NCBI GenBank assembly: GCA_003453515.1
Contig: DMLD01000183.1
Location: forward strand, 1 to 7,272
DNA length: 7,272 nt
Direction: 5' to 3'
Source: Lachnospiraceae bacterium
GTDB taxonomy: Bacteria; Bacillota; Clostridia; Lachnospirales; Lachnospiraceae
A program made the translations under genes and the position numbers. This document shows, in pieces, positions 1-6,522 of this stretch. Each line of letters begins with the position of its first letter. Positions within the stretch are counted from its first letter, which is position 1. The notes beneath the pieces are model-generated. The model was not told the origin of the DNA. It saw nothing but the letters and a program-made list of their open reading frames with translations, and did not search any database.

Positions 1-206
1 GTGTCTATGGGCTTGTTGTACTGATAGTCTGCAGCCATCGCCTTTGCGACTTCCTCAGCCTCGCTCTGGCGGGTCTTCAGCATGGTCATATCGATGTAGC
101 AGTTGATATGTGAGTGGATCGTGGCAAAATGCCCCTTGAGTACGCGGAGCTTGAGTGCCGGATTCACCTTGGATGGGATCTTGATCTCATGATCTACTAA
201 AAGCAT
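1..206 (-). CDS. Phosphoribosyltransferase, orotate PRTase-like (N-terminal part, cut by window edge)
   Basis: Read on the minus strand, the frame opens with ATG at 206-204 and stays open to the window edge, giving 68 codons of the N-terminus (begins MLLVDHEIKIPSKVNPALKL). The start is supported by a GGAGG at 216-212, five bases upstream. The stretch 'GHFATIHSHINCYIDMTMLK' followed by TRQSEAEEVAKAMA resembles the N-terminal part of a PRTase family common in Lachnospiraceae and usually annotated as orotate phosphoribosyltransferase. Enzymes of this type join a base to PRPP to make a nucleotide. The PRPP-binding loop that would prove the activity lies outside the window, so substrate and completeness cannot be judged. 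It is divergent from relA, and a promoter is visible upstream of it. The family assignment rests on remembered sequence similarity, not a search. Confidence 0.62.
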   Translation of the reverse strand, partial: MLLVDHEIKIPSKVNPALKLRVLKGHFATIHSHINCYIDMTMLKTRQSEAEEVAKAMAADYQYNKPID

Positions 207-253
207 AATATCCTCCAATCCGGAGCGCGCAGTATGATGTTGGTCCTCTTTCG

Positions 254-284
254 TGACAATGATGCCGCTCCAAGTTCATTGTCA
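254..284. repeat. 9-bp perfect inverted repeat at the PRTase transcription start
   Basis: TGACAATGA (254-262) and TCATTGTCA (276-284) are exact reverse complements separated by 13 bases; the arm centres are 22 bp apart, about two helical turns. The predicted start of the leftward transcript (about base 283) falls in the right arm, so the repeat could be an operator for a dimeric repressor or a stem-loop at the 5' end of the PRTase mRNA. The sequence alone does not separate these. I do not recognise the motif as a known regulator's box. Confidence 0.6.
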
Positions 285-289
285 AATCG

Positions 290-318
290 ATTATATCACA
301 TTTTTGATAAAAAGAAAA
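290..318 (-). promoter_or_regulatory. Putative extended -10 promoter for the PRTase gene
   Basis: On the minus strand, bases 298-290 read TGATATAAT, a perfect TATAAT (295-290) preceded by the TGn extended -10 element. The best -35 at 17-bp spacing is only TTTTCT (318-313), which is weak, but extended -10 promoters tolerate this. Transcription would start near base 283 and leave a leader of about 77 nt. In that leader a short CTCC/GGAG pairing (on the plus strand, CTCC at 213-216 and GGAG at 222-225) could partly mask the ribosome binding site. Confidence 0.6.
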
Positions 319-323
319 GAAAA

Positions 324-346
324 TTTTGGTCAACGGTTGAAAAAAA
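324..346. promoter_or_regulatory. Candidate operator: palindrome overlapping the relA -35 box
   Basis: TCAAC (330-334) and GTTGA (336-340) form a perfect inverted repeat around a single central G (335). After two unpaired bases on each side (GG and AA), the symmetry resumes as TTTT (324-327) and AAAA (343-346). The right arm covers most of the predicted relA -35 hexamer (337-342), where a bound repressor would block RNA polymerase. A short palindrome in AT-rich DNA can arise by chance, and no matching regulator is known to me. Confidence 0.35.
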
Positions 347-365
347 ACCACAGTCGTGATATTAT
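337..365 (+). promoter_or_regulatory. Sigma-A-type promoter for relA and downstream genes
   Basis: A -35 box TTGAAA (337-342) is followed after exactly 17 bp by TATTAT (360-365). A TGA immediately before it (357-359) supplies the TGn extended -10 element. This is close to the housekeeping consensus and is the best rightward promoter in the window. Upstream, about 300-328, the DNA is A/T-rich with A-tracts and could act as an UP-type element. Transcription would begin near 372, leaving a leader of about 58 nt before the relA ATG. No other strong rightward promoter is seen, so it may serve the whole block. Confidence 0.75.
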
Positions 366-430
366 GTTTGTTAAAGTGTCTTAAGGATGCACATATATAC
401 TTATTTATCATAGAGAAGGGAGGGTAAGCC

Positions 431-2842
431 ATGGAGCTGTTTTTCAAGAAAAATGCGGAGAAGAACGCTAAGGCTGCTGCGCAGGCAAACACCGTCAAAG
501 AGATCAGTGCCAAGGAAGCGACCCTCTCAACGCTGGTGCCCGGAGGCTTTGATACGGGTGAGCTTTCAAATGAGCAGATACCACCCAACTTTACGGACCC
601 CGACGATCTGTACAAGATACTCGAAAAGACGGTATCGGGCTACCATCCGTCCGGAGACCTTAAGCAGATCAGGAAGGCGTATGAACTTGCCAAGAAGGCT
701 CATGCAAACCAAAAGAGGCGATCCGGTGAGCCGTATCTGACACATCCGGTATGCGTGGCGATTATACTGGCACAGCTGGAGATGGACAAGGAAACCATCA
801 TAGGCGGTCTTCTTCACGATGTGGTGGAGGACACCGAGTATACGATCGAGGATATAACAAGAGAGTTCTCGGAGGAGGTGGCGGTTTTAGTTGACGGCGT
901 GACCAAGCTGACCCAGTTGAACTACTCCGCCGACAAGGTGGAGGTCCAGGCAGAGAACCTGCGCAAGATGTTTCTCGCCATGGCAAGCGATATCAGGGTC
1001 ATCATAATCAAGCTTGCCGACAGGCTTCACAACATGCGTACCATGCAGTTTATGCCTCCCGAGAAGCAGAAGGAAAAATCCAGAGAGACCATGGATATCT
1101 ACTCGCCTCTGGCAGACAGGCTCGGTATATCCAAGGTAAAGGTCGAGCTTGACGACCTTGCGCTGGAGTATCTCGAGCCCGAGGAATACAGGGAGCTAAA
1201 GGCAGAGTTTGACGAGCTCAAAAAGACCAAGAGCAACTTTGTTCAGGATATCATGGAGGAGGTCGGTACCCATCTCGACGCCAACGGCATACACGCGACC
1301 ATAGACGGGAGAGTGAAGCACCTTTTCAGTATATACAGAAAAATGGTGACCCAGGACAAGACCCTGGATCAGATATATGATCTGTTCGCGATCCGCATTA
1401 TCGTTGATACGGATCAGGAATGCTATACGGCACTCGGTATCATACATGAGATGTACAAGCCGATCCCGGGAAGGTTCAAGGATTATATCGCGATGCCTAA
1501 GCCGAACAACTATCAGTCGCTTCACACGACGCTGATAGGTCCGGACGGGCAGCCCTTTGAGATACAGATACGAACCTATGAGATGCACAGGACGGCAGAG
1601 TACGGTATCGCCGCCCACTGGAAGTACAAGGAGACAGGAGGCTCGTCAGACCGCTCGCTCGACGACAGCGAGAGAGAGAAGATGGCTTGGCTCAGGCGTA
1701 TTCTCGAGTGGCAGCATGATATGGATGACAACAGGGAGTTTTTGAGCATAATCAAGAGCGATCTGGATCTGTTTTCCGACCGTATATACTGCTTCACTCC
1801 CGACGGAGATGTCAAGACGCTGCCAACAGGCTCGACGCCGATCGACTTTGCTTATTCCGTCCACACGGCAGTCGGTAACCGCATGGTCGGAGCCAGAGTA
1901 AACGGCAACATCGTCAACAATGACTACGTGATACAAAACGGTGACCGTATCGAGATCATCACCAGCCAAAACTCCAAAGGGCCGTCGCGCGACTGGCTGA
2001 AGATAGTAAAGAGTACCCAGGCAAGAAACAAGATAAACCAGTGGTTCAGACAGCAGTTCAAGGAAGAAAACATAGAAAAGGGCAAGGATATGATAAATGC
2101 CTACTGCAAAAAACACGCAGTGGTGCTGTCTGATCTGATGAAGCCGGATGTGGTCAATGCTGTTTTGCAAAAATACGGCTTCAGTGACTGGGATGCCATA
2201 TGCGCAGCGGTCGGTCACGGCGGGCTGAAGGAAGGTCAGGTCGTAGAGAAGCTTCAGGAAAGATACAACCATTTTTATAACAGAATAGTTTCCGACGAAC
2301 AGGTCATCGAGGTCGTGGAAAAGGCAAGGGAGGCAAGGGAGCACGCCGGGCTCGACAAGACCAGACAGGCACTTGAATCAAAGAGCGGGATCATAGTTGA
2401 GGGCTTAAATGACCTTGCGGTTCGTTTTTCCAGATGCTGCTCACCTGTGCCGGGAGACGAGATAGTCGGGTTTGTCACGAGAGGGCGAGGTATTTCCATA
2501 CACCGTACCGATTGTGTGAACATGATACACCTTCCGGATGCTGAGAGGAACCGCCTGATAGAGGCAGAGTGGTCCGAAAATGCACGAGAGGGCGAAGGAA
2601 CATATCCGGTAGAGATCATCATTTACTGCAACAACAGAAGCGGGGTGCTCATGGATGTCTCGAGGATATTTACCGAGAACCATATCGATGTGCGCTCGAT
2701 GAATGTCAGAACAAACAAGCAGGAGAAGGCCACTATAACTGTGGGCTTTGAGATACACCGCGTGGCGCAGCTTGATGAGCTTGTCAGAAAGCTTAAGCAG
2801 ATAGAATCCGTGAACGATATCGAGAGGAGTACCAATGGCTGA
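431..2842 (+). CDS. relA: Bifunctional (p)ppGpp synthetase/hydrolase (long RSH protein)
   Basis: This long RSH (Rel) protein of 803 residues makes (p)ppGpp from ATP and GDP/GTP and also hydrolyses it, so it governs the stringent response. Domains run in order. The HD hydrolase domain (about 60-230) has intact metal ligands H105, H129-D130 and D197, plus E133-D134. The synthetase domain (about 260-400) has R348-F-K350-D351, the RXKD form of bifunctional enzymes, then YQSLHTT (361-367), E377 in FEIQIRT, and AEYGIAAHW. TGS follows at about 452-511, the Cys-rich zinc-finger-like domain at about 655-696 (C669, C670, H691, C695), and a C-terminal ACT domain at about 727-798. All expected catalytic residues are present. 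The start has a strong GGGAGGG site six bases upstream. Residues 1-55 are an Ala/Lys/Glu-rich extension not found in B. subtilis RelA (734 aa). A 9-bp tandem repeat at 2324-2341 encodes ARE-ARE. Its end overlaps the next gene by 8 bp. Confidence 0.97.
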   Translation: MELFFKKNAEKNAKAAAQANTVKEISAKEATLSTLVPGGFDTGELSNEQIPPNFTDPDDLYKILEKTVSGYHPSGDLKQIRKAYELAKKAHANQKRRSGEPYLTHPVCVAIILAQLEMDKETIIGGLLHDVVEDTEYTIEDITREFSEEVAVLVDGVTKLTQLNYSADKVEVQAENLRKMFLAMASDIRVIIIKLADRLHNMRTMQFMPPEKQKEKSRETMDIYSPLADRLGISKVKVELDDLALEYLEPEEYRELKAEFDELKKTKSNFVQDIMEEVGTHLDANGIHATIDGRVKHLFSIYRKMVTQDKTLDQIYDLFAIRIIVDTDQECYTALGIIHEMYKPIPGRFKDYIAMPKPNNYQSLHTTLIGPDGQPFEIQIRTYEMHRTAEYGIAAHWKYKETGGSSDRSLDDSEREKMAWLRRILEWQHDMDDNREFLSIIKSDLDLFSDRIYCFTPDGDVKTLPTGSTPIDFAYSVHTAVGNRMVGARVNGNIVNNDYVIQNGDRIEIITSQNSKGPSRDWLKIVKSTQARNKINQWFRQQFKEENIEKGKDMINAYCKKHAVVLSDLMKPDVVNAVLQKYGFSDWDAICAAVGHGGLKEGQVVEKLQERYNHFYNRIVSDEQVIEVVEKAREAREHAGLDKTRQALESKSGIIVEGLNDLAVRFSRCCSPVPGDEIVGFVTRGRGISIHRTDCVNMIHLPDAERNRLIEAEWSENAREGEGTYPVEIIIYCNNRSGVLMDVSRIFTENHIDVRSMNVRTNKQEKATITVGFEIHRVAQLDELVRKLKQIESVNDIERSTNG

Positions 2843-3473
2843 TACTGATATTATCATAAAAATGATGGTGGTCGGACCTGTCGGGACCAACTGTTATCTT
2901 GTTCATAAAAAGGGTCGGGAGGATTGTGTGGTGATCGATCCGGGCGACAACGGTGACAGGATAGCGGATGTGATCAGGGATGAGGGACTAACGCTCGATT
3001 CCATACTGCTTACTCACGGACACTTTGATCATTTTGAGGGTGTGCCGGAGCTGACCGGAAGGCTCGGAGGAAGGGTATACATTCTTGATAAGGAAATGGA
3101 TCTGATATCCGATCCCATGATGAACGGCTCCATGGGGATGATGGGGCGCGGAACTGCCATAGAGCCTGAGTTTACCGTACATGACGGAGAACTACTGTCT
3201 GTGGCGGGGATGGATTTTAGGGTGATACACACGCCGGGGCACACCAAGGGCGGGTGCTGCTACTATCTGGAGGATGAGGGGCTCCTGTTTGCCGGGGATA
3301 CCATTTTTATGGAGTCGATAGGCAGGACTGATCTGCCCACTGGAAATATGGGGGAGATACTTATGTCCGTCAGGGAGAGGATACTTACGCTGCCCGATGA
3401 GACGAGGATATTTCCCGGGCACGGTCCGGTGAGTGATGTCGGGTATGAGGCAGCTAATAACCCATACGCATAG
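2835..3473 (+). CDS. MBL-fold metallo-hydrolase, glyoxalase II-like (YqgX/GloB-type)
   Basis: This 212-residue cytoplasmic protein of the metallo-beta-lactamase fold has a complete dinuclear metal site: H61-G-H63-F-D65-H66, H136 in HTPGHT, D155 in FAGDT, and H196 in FPGHGP. The N-terminal GPVGTNCYLV and the IGRTDLP stretch (162-168) are typical of the short glyoxalase II-like group, which hydrolyses thioesters such as S-lactoylglutathione. Many Clostridia lack glutathione, so the natural substrate is open. It lacks the C-terminal substrate-binding domain of classical glyoxalase II, as usual for this subgroup. The ATG lies inside the last codons of relA, with AGGAG five bases upstream, so its translation is probably coupled to relA. 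A loop at 95-103 is unusually rich in methionine (five of nine). Its place beside relA and hemZ recurs in Clostridia, but the reason is unknown. Confidence 0.92.
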   Translation: MADTDIIIKMMVVGPVGTNCYLVHKKGREDCVVIDPGDNGDRIADVIRDEGLTLDSILLTHGHFDHFEGVPELTGRLGGRVYILDKEMDLISDPMMNGSMGMMGRGTAIEPEFTVHDGELLSVAGMDFRVIHTPGHTKGGCCYYLEDEGLLFAGDTIFMESIGRTDLPTGNMGEILMSVRERILTLPDETRIFPGHGPVSDVGYEAANNPYA

Positions 3474-3478
3474 TAACA

Positions 3479-3620
3479 GCTGACCGCAGAATTTAAGTTG
3501 TTTCTACGGGATCCGCTTGCGCCATTCGAAACCGTAGCGGTGCACGCGTTGAAAATACCAACGCTGCGCACCGACGCTTTCGACAGTCCCTATGAAACTA
3601 ACTTAAATTCTGCGGTCGGC
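3479..3620. repeat. 142-bp long imperfect palindrome (MITE/REP-like element or structured RNA)
   Basis: The gap between the hydrolase gene and hemZ is mostly one long hairpin. The outer arms 3479-3499 and 3600-3620 pair over 21 positions with only one G-T wobble (3481/3618). After single-base bulges, pairing continues at GTTTC (3500-3504) with GAAAC (3594-3598), TA with TA, and GGGA (3508-3511) with TCCC (3587-3590). Past an asymmetric internal loop come TCGAAA (3526-3531)/TTTCGA (3578-3583), CGT/ACG, GGTGC (3539-3543)/GCACC (3568-3572), and GCGTTG (3546-3551)/CAACGC (3559-3564), closing on a 7-base loop. That is about 52 pairs in all. Pairing stops sharply at both ends, and the left end lies five bases after the upstream stop codon. 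No T-run follows, so it is not a standard terminator. It encodes no plausible protein. There is no clear target-site duplication beyond a possible GC dinucleotide. Confidence 0.72.
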
Positions 3621-3679
3621 AGATAAGTATCAACAGGGTGTGAGACAGTATTATTTAACAGGTAATGAGGTAACAAAAA

Positions 3680-5263
3680 ATGATAACTATTGAGATCAAG
3701 GGCGATGCCGTTCATAACGGAGGGGAGTTCGCATATGATCTGAAAACTTTGGCGAACAGCTTTTATCCCGACAGGGATTGTGAGGTCGTGCCGCTTGATG
3801 AGTGGATGGGCAGGAGTGATTACCCTATCCGCATCACATATAATGATAAGGTCGAGTTTGAGACAGAGCTGTCTCCTTATGACAAGGAGTCGGTAAAAAG
3901 AGAGGTCTACAGATTTTTCTCGAAGAGAAGCCACTCCGTGTTGCCGTGGGGGATACTTACCGGTATCAGACCGGCGAAGATAGCAACGAAGCTTCTGAGG
4001 GAGACGAATTCGAGGCAGGAGTCCTTTGAGGTATTGATGGATGACTATCTGGTATATCCGGAGAAGGCAGAGCTTGTGTTGGATGTTGCGGTAAACGAGC
4101 ACCATGTGACCAAGGATCTTGATCTTCGAAACGGATACAGCGTGTATGTGGGGATACCGTTTTGCCCGTCGATATGTCAGTACTGTACCTTTTCCTCCTA
4201 TCCGGTCGACAGATATACGGACAGGATCGGTGATTATCTGGGTGCCCTGGAAAAAGAGATGGGATTTAATAAAAGATTTGTGAATTCCCAACGGAGCAAA
4301 AGAAAGCTGCACAGCATATATGTAGGCGGAGGAACACCGACCTCACTGGACGAGAAAAACCTGCAAAGACTTATGGAGATCATAAGGAAGACGCTCCCGA
4401 TGGACGAGGTCATCGAGTTTACGGTTGAGGCAGGAAGACCCGACAGTATCACGAGAGAAAAGCTGGAGATACTGAAAGAATTCGGAGTCAACAGGGTTTC
4501 AATCAACCCGCAGTCCATGCTCCAGGATACGCTGCAGCGACTGGGAAGAACGCATACTGTTGAACAGGTCAGGGAGGCGTTCAGGCTTGCAAGAGAGGTC
4601 GGCTTTGAAAATATAAATATGGATCTGATCGTGGGCTTGCCCGAGGAGGATGAGGTCGATTTTTACAACACTTTGAATCAGGTATACGATCTGGGACCCG
4701 ACAGCATAACCGTGCATACACTGGTCATCAAGAGGGCTTCGAGACTGAGGCGGGAGCAGATGGAGACGGGCGGATTTATAAGACCCGAGGAAACACTGAT
4801 CCCGGTGCTCCAAAAGGGAAGCTACGATTATCTGAAGCAGCACGGATACGAGCCCTATTATATGTATCGTCAGAAAAATACTCTGGGCGCTACGAGAAAC
4901 ACCAATCAGGAAAATGTTGCATACGCAAGGCTTGGCAAGGAGTGTCTGTACAACATTTTTATGATGGAGGAGCTGGAGGATATCATAGCGTATGGCGCCG
5001 CCGGCTCATCAAAGCACATGGTTTATGCCGAGGGTGAGAGCGGACGAAGCGATGCCGCGGGAGATACCGGTATACCGCTGACGGCATCGGCGAATATGAC
5101 CTATGAGCCGGTCGAAGAAGATGAGTATGAAACGGCGCGCTTTGGAAGACATTTTCCGCACGAAAGCATAAGGATGGAGCGCATAGAGAATGTCAAAAGC
5201 GTTGAGGATTATATATCAAGAATAGATGAGATGATAGAGAGAAAGGAAAAGATATGGCACTGA
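3680..5263 (+). CDS. hemZ: HemZ-family radical SAM protein (putative coproporphyrinogen III dehydrogenase)
   Basis: This 527-residue protein of the HemN/HemW/HemZ group is annotated in Firmicutes as oxygen-independent coproporphyrinogen III dehydrogenase. An N-terminal HemZ-type region (about 1-150, with LPWGILTGIRPAKIATKLL at 88-106) precedes the radical SAM barrel. The 4Fe-4S motif is C162-x3-C166-x2-C169, followed by T-F. Other barrel signatures are YVGGGTPT (214-221), VEAGRPDSI (249-257), RVSINPQSM (272-280) and NMDLIVGLP (313-321). The HemZ hallmark YMYRQKN lies at 395-400. The position after the cluster (171) is Phe, where E. coli HemN has a fourth Cys; this is normal for HemZ and HemW. 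Two stretches look longer than usual: 401-410, and about 447-490, an acidic, Gly/Ser-rich segment before RIENVKSVEDYI. The start has GAGGT eight bases upstream; the 3' end overlaps hisS by 10 bp. The family is certain, the reaction less so. Confidence 0.9.
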   Translation: MITIEIKGDAVHNGGEFAYDLKTLANSFYPDRDCEVVPLDEWMGRSDYPIRITYNDKVEFETELSPYDKESVKREVYRFFSKRSHSVLPWGILTGIRPAKIATKLLRETNSRQESFEVLMDDYLVYPEKAELVLDVAVNEHHVTKDLDLRNGYSVYVGIPFCPSICQYCTFSSYPVDRYTDRIGDYLGALEKEMGFNKRFVNSQRSKRKLHSIYVGGGTPTSLDEKNLQRLMEIIRKTLPMDEVIEFTVEAGRPDSITREKLEILKEFGVNRVSINPQSMLQDTLQRLGRTHTVEQVREAFRLAREVGFENINMDLIVGLPEEDEVDFYNTLNQVYDLGPDSITVHTLVIKRASRLRREQMETGGFIRPEETLIPVLQKGSYDYLKQHGYEPYYMYRQKNTLGATRNTNQENVAYARLGKECLYNIFMMEELEDIIAYGAAGSSKHMVYAEGESGRSDAAGDTGIPLTASANMTYEPVEEDEYETARFGRHFPHESIRMERIENVKSVEDYISRIDEMIERKEKIWH

Positions 5264-6522
5264 AGAAAAAGCCTACAACAGGCATGAGAGATATACTTCC
5301 AAACGAGATGGAGATCAGAGAGTATGTACTGTCGGTTATCCGCGATACATATTCGTCCTTTGGCTTTTCGCAGATCGATACTCCTGCTGTTGAGCCGATA
5401 GAAAACCTGACCGGCGGTCACGGCGGAGAAAACGAAAAGCTTATTTTTAAGATCCTTAAAAGAGGTCAAAAGCTAAATCTTGAGACTGCAAGGGATGAGT
5501 CAGACCTTGTGGACGGAGGGTTGAGATTTGACTTGACGATACCGTTGGTCAGATACTATTCAAACAATCAGGCGGAGCTGCCCTCGCCGTTTAAGGCAAT
5601 GCAGCTTGGTAATGTTTGGAGAGCCGATCGTCCTCAAAGAGGGAGATTTCGTCAGTTTATGCAGTGTGATATCGATGTGCTCGGCGAGGCGTCGAATCTT
5701 GCTGAGATAGAGCTGATACTCGCGATGAGCACGGTGCTGGGCCGGCTTGATTTTAAAAAATATACAATAAGGATAAATGACAGAAGGATACTTAAGGGCA
5801 TAGCAAAATATTGTTCGTTCCCGGAGGATAAGTATGATGATGTGTTCATCGTACTTGACAAGATGGATAAGATAGGACTTGACGGAGTCAGGGAGGAACT
5901 GATAGAATCAGGCTATGATGCCGGTTCTGTGGAAAAATGCATGGAGATATTTGCTTCAGATGAGATAAACGGTGACAGAGCGGACAGTGTATCTGCGCTT
6001 GAAAAGCTGGCCAAAAAGCTTGGTGAGAGCTTGGAGGAGGGAGTGCTTGATAATCTGACTGAGATCATATCCGTGACAACAGGCACCGGGAATGCCGAGC
6101 TGAATGTAAGATTTGATCCGACGCTGGTGCGCGGTATGAGCTACTATACCGGACCAATATTCGAGATATCCATGGATGAATATGGTGGCTCCGTTGGCGG
6201 CGGAGGCAGATACGATACCATGGTTGGGAGATTTTTGGGACAGGATACACCGGCGTGCGGCTTCTCGATAGGCTTTGAGAGGATCGCCATGCTCCTTATG
6301 GAGAGAGAATACAAGATACCCTCAAAGAGCGAGAAGGTGGCATTTTTGCTTGAAAAAAAGTGTTCCCCCGAGCAGGTGCGTGAAACCATAGAGAAGGCGA
6401 ACGCTCTCAGAAAAGAGGGCAAGAGGGTTTCAGTGATGCGCATGAAGAAGAATAAAAAGTTCCAGAAGGAACAGCTGGAGGCTGAAGGATATACAGCAAT
6501 AGAGGAAGTGTTTGGCAAGTAA
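5254..6522 (+). CDS. hisS: Histidyl-tRNA synthetase
   Basis: This class II synthetase (422 residues) attaches histidine to tRNA-His using ATP. Features in order are GMRDILPNEME (10-20); TPAVEP with GGENEKLIFK, the motif 1 region; GLRFDLTIPLVRYY (89-102); motif 2 with GNVWRADRPQRGRFRQFMQ (119-137) and CDIDVLG; the histidine-binding loop LVRGMSYYTG (291-300), where R293 matches the conserved catalytic arginine; GGGGRYD (315-321); and motif 3 at ACGFSIGFERI (334-344). The sequence is RFDLT where the E. coli type has RPEGT, so it belongs to the 'RYDLT/RFDLT' branch that also contains archaeal and eukaryotic-like enzymes. The C-terminal anticodon-binding region (about 358-422) is short. The ATG overlaps the end of hemZ by 10 bp, with AAAGGA six bases upstream, which suggests translational coupling. 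There is no T-box leader, since the gene has no leader of its own. Confidence 0.96.
   Translation: MALKKKPTTGMRDILPNEMEIREYVLSVIRDTYSSFGFSQIDTPAVEPIENLTGGHGGENEKLIFKILKRGQKLNLETARDESDLVDGGLRFDLTIPLVRYYSNNQAELPSPFKAMQLGNVWRADRPQRGRFRQFMQCDIDVLGEASNLAEIELILAMSTVLGRLDFKKYTIRINDRRILKGIAKYCSFPEDKYDDVFIVLDKMDKIGLDGVREELIESGYDAGSVEKCMEIFASDEINGDRADSVSALEKLAKKLGESLEEGVLDNLTEIISVTTGTGNAELNVRFDPTLVRGMSYYTGPIFEISMDEYGGSVGGGGRYDTMVGRFLGQDTPACGFSIGFERIAMLLMEREYKIPSKSEKVAFLLEKKCSPEQVRETIEKANALRKEGKRVSVMRMKKNKKFQKEQLEAEGYTAIEEVFGK

Noticed and set aside
280..285. TTGACA on the minus strand as a -35 for the PRTase gene
   Set aside because: The hexamer at 17-bp spacing is TCATTG, a poor -10. TTGACA here is better explained as part of the 9-bp inverted repeat.
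396..401. TATACT as a second -10 box for relA
   Set aside because: The best -35 candidates upstream are poor (TTAAAG at 19 bp) and there is no TGn element. The promoter at 337-365 is much better.
1646..2344. A 232-codon open frame on the minus strand inside relA
   Set aside because: It lies wholly opposite a strongly conserved gene, and its translation resembles no family I know. It is a shadow of relA codon use.
2835..2842. A missing dtd gene between relA and the MBL hydrolase as a deletion
   Set aside because: Some relatives carry dtd here, but the clean 8-bp overlap shows no scar, so its absence is likely normal for this lineage.
3479..3640. The long palindrome as an intrinsic terminator
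   Set aside because: The stem is followed by AGATAAGTATC with no T-run on the plus strand, and it is far longer than usual terminators.
3649..3654. TATTAT as a -10 for a separate hemZ promoter
   Set aside because: No acceptable -35 lies 15-18 bp upstream and no extended -10 precedes it. A weak promoter cannot be excluded.
3590..4312. A 240-codon open frame on the minus strand opposite the hemZ start and the palindrome
   Set aside because: It mostly mirrors hemZ, has no recognisable motifs, and would begin within conserved hemZ coding sequence.
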